A stretch of 64,000 nucleotides of DNA, from contig NZ_PJRP01000003.1 in the NCBI RefSeq assembly GCF_002858765.1, forward strand, positions 320,391 to 384,390, given 5' to 3'. Below, piece after piece: positions 1 to 8,681 of this stretch. The notes below the pieces were generated by a model. That model did no database searches and was not told the origin of the DNA. It saw only the letters and a list, made by a program, of their open reading frames with translations. Origin of the DNA: Cupriavidus pauculus. GTDB taxonomy: Bacteria > Pseudomonadota > Gammaproteobacteria > Burkholderiales > Burkholderiaceae. How positions within the stretch are numbered: position 1 is the first letter of the stretch; the number at the start of each line of letters is the position of its first letter. The translations under genes and the position numbers were made by a program.

Positions 1-14
1 CATGGCATCGATTG

Positions 15-34
15 ACCCCTACCCGAGGAGGGGT
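15..34. other. Small inverted repeat near the left edge
   Basis: ACCCCT (15-20) pairs with AGGGGT (29-34) across an 8-nt loop. No T-tract follows, so this is at best a weak terminator for a gene to the left of the window. The rest of positions 1-96 shows no gene. Confidence 0.25.
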
Positions 35-96
35 TGAGGGTAAATCGCATCGGTGTTTTCACTTAAGCAACAGATTGCATGCGGCATTGCATCAAT

Positions 97-119
97 AAAT
101 TGCATTTCACATGCATCTT
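97..119 (+). promoter_or_regulatory. NsrR-like operator upstream of nnrS
   Basis: An 11-1-11 near-palindrome: AAATTGCATTT (97-107), one base, ACATGCATCTT (109-119). Against the known NsrR consensus (AAGATGCATTT-N-AAATGCATCTT) I count 9/11 and 10/11 matches with exact spacing. It lies 55 bp before the nnrS start. NsrR is the nitric-oxide-sensing Fe-S repressor whose known regulon often includes nnrS. The match is seen directly; NO control is inferred. Confidence 0.75.
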
Positions 120-174
120 TCCTAGAATCGATTCCGTCACACCGCACGTTCTCCACGCCTTCGCGCTCCTCATC

Positions 175-1377
175 ATGTCCGTCCTGCTGCAGATCTCCCC
201 ACCTTCGCGCACGCCGACCTATCGCGGCCTGCCTATCCTGGCGCTCGGTTTCCGTCCCTTCTACCTGCTGGCCGCGGCATTCGGCGCCATGGCCATGGCC
301 GCGTGGGTGGCGATGTATCTGGGCTGGTGGATGCCAGCCACGCAACCCTGGCTGGGCAGCATGGCGTGGCACGCTCACGAGATGGTGTTCGGCTTTTCGG
401 CCGCCGTCGTGGTGGGCTTTCTGTTTACGGCCGGCAAGAACTGGACGGGCCTGCAAACGCCGCAGGGGGCCTGGCTGGGCGCCCTGGCCGGCGTGTGGGT
501 GCTGGCCCGCGTGCTGATGTGGACCGGGCCGGCCTGGGCGGCCATTGCGGCCGATGTCGCCTTTCTCCCCCTGTGCAGCCTGAGCTTCTACACCATCCTG
601 CGCCGGGCCAAGAGCCAGCGAAACTATGGCCTGGCCATCGCGCTCGGCATCATGGGGGCACTCAATATCGGCTTTCATGCCGCCGTGCAGACCGGTCGCA
701 TCGACTGGGCGCTGCATGCGGCCGAAGCCGCCACCGGGCTGGTGGCCATCTTCGTGACCGTGATCGGCGGGCGCGTGATTCCGATGTTCACCGCCAACGC
801 CATTCCCGGCGTGCGCATTCGCCGCTGGCAGCCGGTGGAACGCTGCGTGATCGCGCTGACCCTGCTGGCCACCGTCGCCGCCGCGCTGCAGGCGCCCGCC
901 TGGCTGACCGGCGTACTGGCGCTGGGCGCGGCCGTCGCACATGGCGTGCGGCTGTACGGCTGGGATCCGCATCGCACGCTGCGCAAACCCATTGTCAGCA
1001 TCCTGCACGTGGCCTATGCGTTCCTGCCGATCGGTTTCGTCCTGATCGCCGTGGCAGCGGCCGGCTGGCTTGACCGATCCACAGCCCTGCATGCACTGAC
1101 TGTCGGCGTGATCGGCTGCGCCATCATCGCGATGGTCACCCGTACCGCGCTCGGCCATACGGGCCGCCGGCTCGAAACGGGCCGCATGGAGCATCTGGCC
1201 TATCTGTGCATGGCGCTGGCCGCCGTGGTACGGGTGGCCGGCCCGCTTTCGCTGCCGGACCTGAAGCCCCAGGCCATTGCCCTGGCCGGCGCCTTGTGGG
1301 TACTGTCGCTGGTCCTGTATCTGATCAAGTACACCCCATTCCTGGCTCGCCCGCGGCTGGATGGCAAGGAGGGCTGA
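175..1377 (+). CDS. nnrS: NnrS family heme/copper membrane protein, nitric-oxide stress
   Basis: A 400-residue polytopic inner-membrane protein, about 12 hydrophobic segments, with family features: an N-terminal LPILALGFRPFYLLAA stretch, then WHAHEMVFGFSAAVVVGFLFTA and later GGRVIPMFTAN. NnrS proteins protect against nitrosative stress by limiting dinitrosyl-iron complex formation. The ATG at 175 is chosen because the family N-terminus begins there; an in-frame ATG at 79 would place the NsrR-like palindrome inside the coding sequence. The Shine-Dalgarno is weak. No denitrification gene is visible nearby. Confidence 0.88.
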   Translation: MSVLLQISPPSRTPTYRGLPILALGFRPFYLLAAAFGAMAMAAWVAMYLGWWMPATQPWLGSMAWHAHEMVFGFSAAVVVGFLFTAGKNWTGLQTPQGAWLGALAGVWVLARVLMWTGPAWAAIAADVAFLPLCSLSFYTILRRAKSQRNYGLAIALGIMGALNIGFHAAVQTGRIDWALHAAEAATGLVAIFVTVIGGRVIPMFTANAIPGVRIRRWQPVERCVIALTLLATVAAALQAPAWLTGVLALGAAVAHGVRLYGWDPHRTLRKPIVSILHVAYAFLPIGFVLIAVAAAGWLDRSTALHALTVGVIGCAIIAMVTRTALGHTGRRLETGRMEHLAYLCMALAAVVRVAGPLSLPDLKPQAIALAGALWVLSLVLYLIKYTPFLARPRLDGKEG

Positions 1378-1390
1378 CCCGATGTCTCCC

Positions 1391-1414
1391 GGCCGCAACC
1401 CCGATGTTGCGGCC
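1391..1414 (+). terminator. Hairpin after nnrS, possible terminator
   Basis: GGCCGCAA (1391-1398) pairs with TTGCGGCC (1407-1414) around an 8-nt loop, 14 bp after the nnrS stop. There is no clear T-run, so intrinsic termination is uncertain. Confidence 0.4.
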
Positions 1415-1514
1415 CCGATTGCTGTGATACGATGACTTACAACTGATGGCGAGCGTGAATCGCATCGGTTGCCCTTATCGACACCCAGGCAGTTCAGAAC
1501 AATCGGGAGACATC

Positions 1515-1958
1515 ATGCGTAAATTCACCGCGGCGCTGGGCGCTGCCATCGTGCTTGGCATTGCCGCATCGCCGGTGCTGGCGCAATCGGCCGACAACCA
1601 GGCCGTCACCTCCGCCGCCGAAAAGCTGCGCGTGGCCATGGTCGATCCGGACCAGGCAACGCTGTCGGGCCTGGTGGCCGAATCGCTGAGCTACGGCCAC
1701 TCCGGCGGCCGCATCGACACAAAGACCAGCTTCATTGGCGATCTGCTCGACAAGAAGTCGGACTTTGTCAGCATCAGCATCACGGACCAGTCGGTGCACG
1801 TGTCCGGCGATGTCGCGGTGATCCGCCACACGCTGTCCGGTGAGACCCTGGACAGCGGCAAGCAGGGCACGGTGCTGCTCAAGGTGCTGCAAGTGTGGCA
1901 AAAGCAGAGCGGCCACTGGAAGCTGATCGCCCGCCAGGCAGTGAAAGCGGCTGCCTGA
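1515..1958 (+). CDS. Secreted nuclear transport factor 2-like (DUF4440/SnoaL-type) protein
   Basis: 147 residues. A Sec signal peptide (MRKFTAALGAAIVLGIAA...LAQ, cleavage near residue 23) is followed by a single alpha+beta domain of the DUF4440/SnoaL type. Typical family features are the YGHSGGRIDTK segment and a C-terminal LLKVLQVWQKQSGHWKLIARQ strand pair. It is probably periplasmic; ligand or reaction unknown. The ATG at 1515 follows a CGGGAGACATC ribosome-binding region and begins exactly at the signal peptide. It is monocistronic between two hairpins. Confidence 0.75.
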   Translation: MRKFTAALGAAIVLGIAASPVLAQSADNQAVTSAAEKLRVAMVDPDQATLSGLVAESLSYGHSGGRIDTKTSFIGDLLDKKSDFVSISITDQSVHVSGDVAVIRHTLSGETLDSGKQGTVLLKVLQVWQKQSGHWKLIARQAVKAAA

Positions 1959-2034
1959 AGCCCGCACCTGCCTGTCTGGAAGTCCGGACATTGATAGGAT
2001 GTCTGACATCTTCCGATAGGCATGAGCCGACAGG

Positions 2035-2070
2035 AAAAAGGGCGCACCCACGCGGGTTGCGCCCTTTTTT
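2035..2070 (+). terminator. Strong Rho-independent terminator
   Basis: AAAAAGGGCGCA (2035-2046) pairs with TGCGCCCTTTTT, and the loop contains a further CCC/GGG pairing. A T-tract ends the structure near 2070. The flanking A- and T-tracts could let it work in both directions. It ends the NTF2-like gene. Confidence 0.88.
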
Positions 2071-2375
2071 ATTGCGCCCCGGCGAGGAAATGCGCCAAAC
2101 GCCGCAGAAGCCGTGTGCCAGGGGACTTCCTGTACCATGTGGGCTCGCATTCCTGCGCATCGCCCATGCCTCCGCCAGGCCCGATGCGCTGGCATGACTT
2201 TCGGGACTCTCAGATCATCCCCGGCGTGACTGAACACTCGACCCCATCGACTTCCCCCGCCCCATCGCCCCTTTTCCGCGACGTGCTGGCTTTCCTGCGC
2301 GCCGTCACATTGGCGCAGCACGCCCGCGCTGCCGCGTTCACCGATTCCGGTACGCGATAAAGGCGCGAGACCACC
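2071..2375. other. Intergenic stretch without a recognisable gene
   Basis: About 305 bp between the terminator and the PAS kinase. Short open frames exist on both strands but have no family-like composition or ribosome-binding sites. It presumably carries the kinase promoter; I could not pick out convincing -35/-10 elements. Confidence 0.4.
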
Positions 2376-4016
2376 ATGCCAGACGCCGCCGAACAACAGC
2401 GCCCCGAGGAACGCCTGCTTGATATCGCAGCGTTGTTCGACGCCCTGCCCGAGTCGTACCTGGTACTCAATGCAGCCTTCGAGGTGGTCGCGGCCAACAC
2501 GCGCTATCTGGCCATGGCCGGCCGCACGCGCGGCGACGTGATGGGTAAATCGGTCTTCGACATCAATCCTTCGCTGTCCGAATCGCAGATGGTGGCGCGC
2601 CGCGAGTGGCTGACCGTTACGCTCGACAACCTGGCGGAAGGCGAGTCGCGCCTGTCGCCACCGATCCGCTACGACGGCCACCCCGCCGGCCATGGCAATA
2701 CCGAGCGCTACTGGCAGGCCAGGGCGTCACGCCTGGCCGGTGCATCGGAAGCGGCATTCGTGCTGCAGGTCATGGACGTGACCGAACAGATCGTCAGGAC
2801 CGAGCAGACCCGCCGCGAGCACGACAAGCTGCGTTCGCAGGCGCAGCTGCGCCAGATGCTGGTGGAAGAAGCCAACGCGGCGCTGCAAACGCACCGCAAG
2901 CAACTGGAAGAACTGCTGTCGTTCGCCAAGGTCGGCGCGTGGGAACTCGACGTGGCCACCGGATTCATGGCCTGCACCGACCAGTGCAAGGCCAACATGG
3001 GGCTGCAGCCCGACGACACCATCGACGAGGCACGGGTGTTCGGCGAACTGATGCACGTCGACGACCGTGACGCGGTGCGCGCCGCGATGGCACACGCCAT
3101 CGCCAGCCGTGACCATTTCGAGGTGGAGTACCGCGTGGTCTGGCAGGACGGCACGATGCGCTGGCTGATGTCGCGCGGCACCGCGCATTACCTCGAGGAC
3201 GGCTCGGCCCAGTCGCTGATAGGCTTTACGATCGATATCACCGCGCGCAAGGCTTCGGAGCTGCACTACCAGGCGGTGGCACAGGAAGAACAGCGCGCCC
3301 GCGAAATCAGCGAGCGCGGTGCGCGCGCCATGGACCATTTCGTGGCGGCGGTCAGCCACGAACTGCGGTCGCCGCTGCACGCCATCCTGTGGTGGACCAC
3401 CTTGCTGGAGCGCGGCACCGACCCGGCCCACGTGCGGCGGGCCGCCGAAGTCATCGAACGCAATACCCGCCAACTGGCCCGCATGGTGGACGACCTGCTC
3501 GACAGCGGCGCCATTGCCACCGGCAAGCTGTCGGTGGACCTGCGTCTGCTCGACATGGCGGCAGTGGCCGCCATGGTGGCCGAGGATCTGCGCCTCGATG
3601 CAGAGTCACGCAACGTGACGCTGATCGTGGCGCCAGCCCTGCCCTGCATGGTGATGGCCGATGAACACCGGCTCAAGCAGGTGGTGCTGAACCTGCTGAC
3701 CAATGCGCTGAAGTTCGCGGAGCGCGGCACCGTGGAACTGGCCGTCGCGTCGGACGGTGTCGACGTCGTACTGTCCGTGCGGGATTCCGGCGCGGGCATC
3801 GCGCCCGAAGCGCTGGAGCGCATCTTCGAGCGGTTCGAGCAGGCGCACCGCGAACATGCCAATCGCGCGCCGGGGCTGGGCCTGGGGCTGTGGATGGTCA
3901 AGAACCTGGTGCTGATGCACAACGGCAGCGTGACCGCCCACAGCGACGGTCTGGGCAAGGGATCGATGTTTCGCGTGCAATTGCCGCTGGCGCAACTGTC
4001 AGGCAGGACGCTCTAG
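2376..4016 (+). CDS. Orphan PAS/PAC-domain sensor histidine kinase
   Basis: 546 residues with no transmembrane segment, so cytosolic. A PAS fold (about 15-140) is followed by a coiled-coil linker (145-180), a second PAS/PAC domain (about 180-292), a HisKA domain with the phospho-acceptor H328 in AAVSHELRSPLHAI, and a HATPase_c domain with N box NLLTNALKF, G1 box DSGAGIAPE, F box RIFERFEQ and G2 box GLGLGLWMVKN. All catalytic boxes look intact. No response regulator is adjacent on either side, so the partner must be encoded elsewhere. Signal unknown. Confidence 0.85.
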   Translation: MPDAAEQQRPEERLLDIAALFDALPESYLVLNAAFEVVAANTRYLAMAGRTRGDVMGKSVFDINPSLSESQMVARREWLTVTLDNLAEGESRLSPPIRYDGHPAGHGNTERYWQARASRLAGASEAAFVLQVMDVTEQIVRTEQTRREHDKLRSQAQLRQMLVEEANAALQTHRKQLEELLSFAKVGAWELDVATGFMACTDQCKANMGLQPDDTIDEARVFGELMHVDDRDAVRAAMAHAIASRDHFEVEYRVVWQDGTMRWLMSRGTAHYLEDGSAQSLIGFTIDITARKASELHYQAVAQEEQRAREISERGARAMDHFVAAVSHELRSPLHAILWWTTLLERGTDPAHVRRAAEVIERNTRQLARMVDDLLDSGAIATGKLSVDLRLLDMAAVAAMVAEDLRLDAESRNVTLIVAPALPCMVMADEHRLKQVVLNLLTNALKFAERGTVELAVASDGVDVVLSVRDSGAGIAPEALERIFERFEQAHREHANRAPGLGLGLWMVKNLVLMHNGSVTAHSDGLGKGSMFRVQLPLAQLSGRTL

Positions 4017-4162
4017 CCGGGATGCGGTCGCATGACGCCCTGAACGCGTAACCCGCGGGCACCGGCCTGGTGCCACCGCCCCGGTGCGTTGCCATTCTTG
4101 TGTACGATATGCGTAACTTTTGTATTCACTCGTTGCCCCGGCAGCGGGATATCGCGCCCGAC

Positions 4163-4447
4163 ATGGCAACCCGACGCACAAAATCCGCGGACTCCGAGCT
4201 GCCTGCCACGCAGGATCGCGGCGAACCCGCGGCATCCGAAGCCGCCGAGTCATCCGTCAACGAAGGCATCTACCAGGATCTGCTGCACGCGATCATGGAG
4301 CATCGGCTGCTGGCCGGCACCAAGCTCGTGGAAGAGCGGCTGTGCGAGGTGACGGGCGCCAGCCGCGCCAGGTCTTTCAGGTGCACCGCCCTGACCGTGC
4401 GCGAAACCGGCGCGCCCGACTTCTACAGCATCTTCAGCAAGGGCTGA
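4163..4447 (+). pseudogene. Truncated GntR/FadR-type regulator, DNA-binding half only
   Basis: The frame encodes a recognisable GntR N-terminal winged-helix start (NEGIYQDLLHAIMEH...LAGTKLVEERLCEVTGASRAR). It then departs from the family: the recognition helix and the whole FCD effector domain are missing, replaced by a short unrelated tail ending SIFSKG. At 94 residues it is well under half the usual 220-250. It stops 20 bp before a LysR gene, so the missing part was probably lost by deletion. No function is expected. Confidence 0.6.
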
Positions 4448-4467
4448 CCCGCCCGCCCCGCCCGCCC

Positions 4468-5403
4468 ATGGACAAGCTGCTCGCCCTGAAGATGTATGTC
4501 GAGATCGTTGATGCGAAGGGCTTTTCCGCCGCCGCGCGACGCATGAACCTGGCCACGTCGTCGGTCACGCGCACGCTGGACGGCCTGGAGGCATCGCTGG
4601 GCACCGTGCTGCTCAACCGTTCCACGCGGAAGGTTACGGTGACAGAGGCCGGTGCCAGCTACTACCAACACGCCCGCCAGATCCTCGAAGCCGTGGCCGA
4701 AGCCGATGCCTCGATTGCCGATCACGGCGAACTGCCGGTGGGGCAACTACGGGTATCGCTGCCGGTCGCGTTTGGGCGCTGCTGCATTTCGCCCCATCTG
4801 GGCGCGTGGCTGGCGCGCTATCCGCAGCTTGAACTCGATGTCGAACTGACCGACAGCATCGTCGACCTGCTGGGCGCCCGCGTGGATATTTCCGTGCGGC
4901 TTGGCAGCGCGGCGGCCTACGACAACGTGATCGCGCGCGAGATCGGCCGCTTTCGCCGCCTGGTGGTCGCCAGCCCCGCCTATCTGGACCGGCACGGTAC
5001 GCCCGCCGAGCCGGCCGACCTGGTGAACCATCGCTGCCTGCGCTTCAGCTTCGCAACCCGTGACCAGGTCTGGCGGTTCCACGCCGATGGCGGCGACAAC
5101 GGCGTTGCCAGCGAGCCGGTCAGTGTCCCCATCAACGGGCCCTTCCGCAGCAACAATATCGAGGTGCTGCGCGACATGGCGCTGGCCGGTGGCGGCGTGG
5201 CCCTGCTGCCGGACTGGCTCGTCGATGCCGATATCGCGGCTGGCCGGCTGAGGGTGCTGTTCGACGACTGGTCCGTCACGCCGAACCAGTCCAATTCGGT
5301 CGTCACTGCGCTTTACCTGCCGAACCAGCGCGGCTCGCGCCGCATCGCCGCCTTTCTGGATTTCCTGGCCTCGCTGCCCGGCCCGACGGGCCAGCGCGAC
5401 TGA
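4468..5403 (+). CDS. LysR family transcriptional regulator
   Basis: 311 residues. The N-terminal helix-turn-helix (about 1-60) carries the FSAAARRMNLATSSVTRTLDGLEASLG pattern; the co-inducer-binding domain (about 90-300) includes ISVRLG and LPDWL. Start taken at ATG 4468 because MDKLLALKMYVEIVDAKGF is the normal family N-terminus; the frame is open further upstream only because it runs through the GntR remnant. No good ribosome-binding site is visible. It lies directly before an MFS exporter on the same strand, which it may control. Confidence 0.85.
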   Translation: MDKLLALKMYVEIVDAKGFSAAARRMNLATSSVTRTLDGLEASLGTVLLNRSTRKVTVTEAGASYYQHARQILEAVAEADASIADHGELPVGQLRVSLPVAFGRCCISPHLGAWLARYPQLELDVELTDSIVDLLGARVDISVRLGSAAAYDNVIAREIGRFRRLVVASPAYLDRHGTPAEPADLVNHRCLRFSFATRDQVWRFHADGGDNGVASEPVSVPINGPFRSNNIEVLRDMALAGGGVALLPDWLVDADIAAGRLRVLFDDWSVTPNQSNSVVTALYLPNQRGSRRIAAFLDFLASLPGPTGQRD

Positions 5404-5431
5404 TTTCACTTTGGCCCGCTTTGCGCGGGGT

Positions 5432-5446
5432 GCAACGCTGCGTTGC
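5432..5446. repeat. Perfect short palindrome between LysR and MFS genes
   Basis: GCAACG (5432-5437), CTG, CGTTGC (5441-5446). It could be an operator for the neighbouring LysR protein or part of a transcription-attenuating hairpin. There is no T-tract. Confidence 0.35.
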
Positions 5447-5522
5447 GCCACATTGTGATTCCCGCAACGCCTTCGGGCGCCTACGCTCTGGACATCGCAA
5501 CCCGATCTCCACTTCCAGAGCC

Positions 5523-6719
5523 ATGCAAGCCCAAACTTCTCCCAACGCCGGCGCTTCCAGCGCCGCACCCATGTCCGGCACGCTGGTCGCACTGTTCTCG
5601 CTGTGCGCTGGCGTGCTGGTGGCCAACCTGTACTACGCCCAGCCGATCATCGAGCTGATTGCCCCTGCCGTGGGCCTGTCCACGCAGAGCGCCAGCGTGA
5701 TCGTGTCGCTGACCCAGATCGGCTATGCCATCGGCCTGTTCTTCCTGGTGCCGCTGGCCGACCTGCTTGAAAACCGCCGGCTGCTGATGGTCAGCGGCGT
5801 GGCCGCGGCGGCCAGCCTGGTGGGTGCGGCACTGTCGTCGCAACCCGGCGTGTTCCTGCTGGTATCGCTGCTGCTGGGCCTAAGCTCGGTCAGCGTGCAG
5901 ATCCTGATTCCGCTGGCGGCGCACCTGGCGCCCGAAGCGCTGCGTGGCCGTACCGTGGGCACCATCATGGGCGGCCTGCTGTCGGGCATCCTGCTGTCGC
6001 GGCCGTTGTCGAGCATGGCGGCGCAGTGGTTCGGCTGGCGCGCGGTGTTCTTCATCGCAGCTGCCATGACGCTGGCCACCGTGGCCATCATCGCGATGAC
6101 GCTGCCGCGCCGCGTGCCGCAGCACCGCGCCAGCTATGGCAGCCTGCTGGCCTCGCTGTGGCACCTGTTCACGCGCTTCGCGGTGCTGCGCCAACGCGCG
6201 CTGCTGCAAGGCCTGCTGTTTGCCGCGTTCAGCCTGTTCTGGACCGCCGCGCCGCTGGAACTGGCCGCGCGCTACGGACTGTCGCAATCGCAGATCGGCC
6301 TGTTCGCACTGGTGGGCGCGCTCGGCGCCGTGGCCGCACCCATTGCCGGCCGCCTGGCCGATGCCGGCCACACCCGCGTGGCATCGTTCGCCGCCATGAT
6401 CGTCGCCGCGCTGGCGTTCATCCCCGGCCTGATCCATGGCCATGCCGGCCTGTATGGCCTGGCGCTGACCGGCATCGTGCTCGACTTCGCGGTACAGATG
6501 AACATGGTGCTGGGCCAGCGCGCGGTCTACGCGCTCGACGCCCATAGCCGCGCCCGCCTGAACGCGCTGTACATGACCGCGATCTTCGCCGGCGGTGCGG
6601 TGGGCTCGGCCATCGCCAGCACGCTGTACACGCATGCGGGATGGCAGGGCGTGGTGGCGGCAGGCAGCGGACTGGCGCTTGTGGCGCTGGGCGCGCTGGC
6701 CATCACCGCGCGTCGCTGA
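5523..6719 (+). CDS. MFS transporter (drug/sugar efflux type)
   Basis: 398 residues with about 12 hydrophobic segments. MFS markers are an N-terminal NLYYAQPIIELIAPAVGL segment, IGYAIGLFFLVPLADLLENRR (motif A-like loop 2-3) and ALGAVAAPIAGRLADAGHTR in the second half. Members of this group are 12-TM proton-coupled exporters, often annotated as multidrug or arabinose efflux; the substrate is unknown here. The ATG at 5523 was preferred over an upstream frame extension that lacks hydrophobic character. It follows the LysR gene with a 119-bp gap. Confidence 0.8.
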   Translation: MQAQTSPNAGASSAAPMSGTLVALFSLCAGVLVANLYYAQPIIELIAPAVGLSTQSASVIVSLTQIGYAIGLFFLVPLADLLENRRLLMVSGVAAAASLVGAALSSQPGVFLLVSLLLGLSSVSVQILIPLAAHLAPEALRGRTVGTIMGGLLSGILLSRPLSSMAAQWFGWRAVFFIAAAMTLATVAIIAMTLPRRVPQHRASYGSLLASLWHLFTRFAVLRQRALLQGLLFAAFSLFWTAAPLELAARYGLSQSQIGLFALVGALGAVAAPIAGRLADAGHTRVASFAAMIVAALAFIPGLIHGHAGLYGLALTGIVLDFAVQMNMVLGQRAVYALDAHSRARLNALYMTAIFAGGAVGSAIASTLYTHAGWQGVVAAGSGLALVALGALAITARR

Positions 6720-6745
6720 TCGCGGTTTCCCCTCTGCGCCCCTCT

Positions 6746-6779
6746 GCGCCCCTCGCCCGCGTCAGCGAGAGAGGGGCGC
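6746..6779 (+). terminator. Inverted repeat downstream of the MFS gene
   Basis: GCGCCCCTC (6746-6754) pairs with GAGGGGCGC (6771-6779) over a 16-nt loop. It is G+C rich and has no T-run, so it is a possible Rho-assisted or weak intrinsic terminator. Confidence 0.4.
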
Positions 6780-6923
6780 CACCCGTCAGCCCCTGCGCAG
6801 ACAGTGGCTTTGCAGTGCATCAGGCCTCAATTGAACTTTGGGCGCCCGTTTCATAGAATCCAGCGCGATACCGTTCCGGCCTTGTTGCAAGACCACCCAC
6901 AATCACTGCGCGGAGAATTACCG

Positions 6924-7619
6924 ATGAAAGCCGTGCTTGCCCACATCCTGCGCAGAAAGCTGGCGTACGCGGACCTGCCGCTCTTCGTGCATATGCGCGA
7001 CGAAAGCCTGCCCCCGCAGGTCCGGCTCAGCTTCATGCGCGGCTTCGCCTTCTTCGTCATGGCCTTTGGCGACCTCAACCGCCATGTGCTGCGCAGGGAT
7101 CCGCCGCGCGACGCATGGCAGGAACAGGTCAATCTCCACACCTTCGAGGACGACCATCACTGGCCGTGGTATCTGGAGGATTTCGAGACGCTCGGCTGGG
7201 ATCGTGTCACCACCACGACCGACGCCTTGCGCGAGCTCTGGAGCGACGACACCAGCCGCAGCCGCGTGCTGATGTACGACTTGTGCGCCATCGTGGCCGA
7301 TGCCCACGGCCCGGAACGACTGGCTGTGATCGAAGCCATCGAGGAAACGGGCAATGTGTTGTTCTCGCTTACGACGCCGCTGGCCAACGCGCTCCAGGCG
7401 CGACTGGGCGCCGAACTGCGCTACCTGGGCGCCTTTCACCTCGCGCTCGAATCCGGCCATGCCCAGCACGCCGACCATCGGGCGCTGGCTGCCGTCGCGC
7501 TGTCAGACCCGCAGCGGCAGCACTGCTTGGCACTGGTGGACCGGGTGTTCGACGCCTTCGCCCTGTGGACCCACGAGGCCGACGCTCAGATCCACCACGC
7601 AGCCGCCTGCGCCCCCTAG
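6924..7619 (+). CDS. Heme-oxygenase-like all-helical protein, candidate diiron oxidase
   Basis: 231 residues. The spacing of possible metal ligands fits heme-oxygenase-like diiron oxidases (HDO/UndA group): E75-x2-H78 in FEDDHHW, E140/E141 in IEETGNVLF, and H172-x3-E176-x2-H179 in FHLALESGH. Cytosolic, no signal peptide. Reactions of characterised relatives include fatty-acid decarboxylation and N-oxygenation; the substrate here cannot be deduced. Start ATG 6924 lies behind CGGAGAATTACCG. Its TAG stop overlaps the stop of the convergent LysR gene within a shared CTAG. The ligand pattern is seen; the enzyme class is inferred. Confidence 0.6.
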   Translation: MKAVLAHILRRKLAYADLPLFVHMRDESLPPQVRLSFMRGFAFFVMAFGDLNRHVLRRDPPRDAWQEQVNLHTFEDDHHWPWYLEDFETLGWDRVTTTTDALRELWSDDTSRSRVLMYDLCAIVADAHGPERLAVIEAIEETGNVLFSLTTPLANALQARLGAELRYLGAFHLALESGHAQHADHRALAAVALSDPQRQHCLALVDRVFDAFALWTHEADAQIHHAAACAP

Positions 7620-8548
7620 CCGGCGTCGCGGCCGAAGGCGCTGAACTTCTTCGCCAGGAAATCCACGAACAGCCGGATGCGCGACGACAACTGGTGCCGC
7701 TGCTGGTACACGGCGTAGATGTTGGCTTCGGGCGTCACGTACTGCGGCAGCACCTGCACCAGCCTGCCGCTGCGCAGGTAACGTTCGACATCCCACTCGG
7801 CGCGCAGCACGATGCCGTGCCCTTCCAACGCCCAGTTCACGGCGATCTCGCCGTCATTGGTCGTCAGGTTGCCCCGCACGTGGACCGATTCCGTCCGCGC
7901 CTTCGCCCCCTTGACCGGCGCCAGCCGCCACACCCCGTAGGCATCGCTGCCCTGCCGGATGCCGATGCAGTTGTGGCGCGGCAGCTCGCCCGGCGTCTGC
8001 GGCGTGCCGTGTTCGCGCAGATAGCGCGGCGACGCGCATAGCAGCCGGCGGTTCGGTGCCAGCAGCCGCGCCACGATCCGCGCATCGGGCGGTTCGCCAA
8101 ATCGCACGCAGACATCGAAAGCGTCCTCGCTCAGCGGCGGCGGATCGGCCGAAAGCTGCAGTTGCACATCCACGTCCGGGTACATGCGGCTGTATTCGGA
8201 GATCACCGGCGCCACATGCATGCGCCCAAAGCCCAGCGTGGCATTGACACGCAGCAGGCCGCTGGGCCGGCCCCGGGCGCTGGTCAGCAGTTGCTCCAGA
8301 TCGTCCAGTTCGCCCAGGATGCGGCGCGCATGTTCAAGCAGCACCTCGCCCTCCGGCGTCAGGCTCATGCGCCGCGTGGTGCGCGTGACCAGCGGCGTGC
8401 CGATGCGCGTTTCCATCTGCCCCAGCCGCTTGCTGACCGCTGCCGTGGTGATGCCCAGATCCCGCGCCGCCGCACTGAGGCTGCCGGCCGTGGCCAGCGT
8501 CGTGAAGAAGCCCAGTTCCGACGGCTGGATCGCGCTGTTGGATGCCAT
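7616..8548 (-). CDS. LysR regulator of the tartrate/D-malate locus (DmlR-like)
   Basis: 310 residues. The HTH (about 12-70) has GFFTTLATAGSLSAAARDLG and TAAVSKRLGQME; the effector domain (about 95-300) contains DVCVRFGEPPDARIVARLLAPNRRLLCASP, the pattern seen in DmlR-type proteins. It is transcribed divergently from tartrate/D-malate dehydrogenase, the usual DmlR arrangement, so it probably activates that operon on binding a dicarboxylate. The 133-bp intergenic region holds TTAAC-type half-sites. Confidence 0.85.
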   Translation of the reverse strand: MASNSAIQPSELGFFTTLATAGSLSAAARDLGITTAAVSKRLGQMETRIGTPLVTRTTRRMSLTPEGEVLLEHARRILGELDDLEQLLTSARGRPSGLLRVNATLGFGRMHVAPVISEYSRMYPDVDVQLQLSADPPPLSEDAFDVCVRFGEPPDARIVARLLAPNRRLLCASPRYLREHGTPQTPGELPRHNCIGIRQGSDAYGVWRLAPVKGAKARTESVHVRGNLTTNDGEIAVNWALEGHGIVLRAEWDVERYLRSGRLVQVLPQYVTPEANIYAVYQQRHQLSSRIRLFVDFLAKKFSAFGRDAG

Positions 8549-8557
8549 CCTGCACCT

Positions 8558-8585
8558 TTAACCTGTGAGTTAAGAATGGTTTAAC
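8558..8585. promoter_or_regulatory. Probable LysR operator, three TTAAC half-sites
   Basis: TTAAC (8558-8562), N6, GTTAA (8569-8573) is a perfect interrupted palindrome. A further TTAAC follows at 8581-8585. It lies in the divergent promoter region, immediately upstream of the LysR start codon, consistent with autoregulation plus activation of the divergent dehydrogenase. The repeats are seen; the binding protein is inferred. Confidence 0.6.
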
Positions 8586-8681
8586 TTTAGTGCCGATCCA
8601 AAACTTCGTCCACCGTCCAGAATGCGTCCAACGCTCAAGGCAGCGGTGAAGCAGATTCCCAGACCAGACAGGAGACGAACC

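Noticed and set aside
5411..5430. TTGGCCCGCTTTGCG as another TTGG palindrome
   Set aside because: The second half does not match GGNCCAA.
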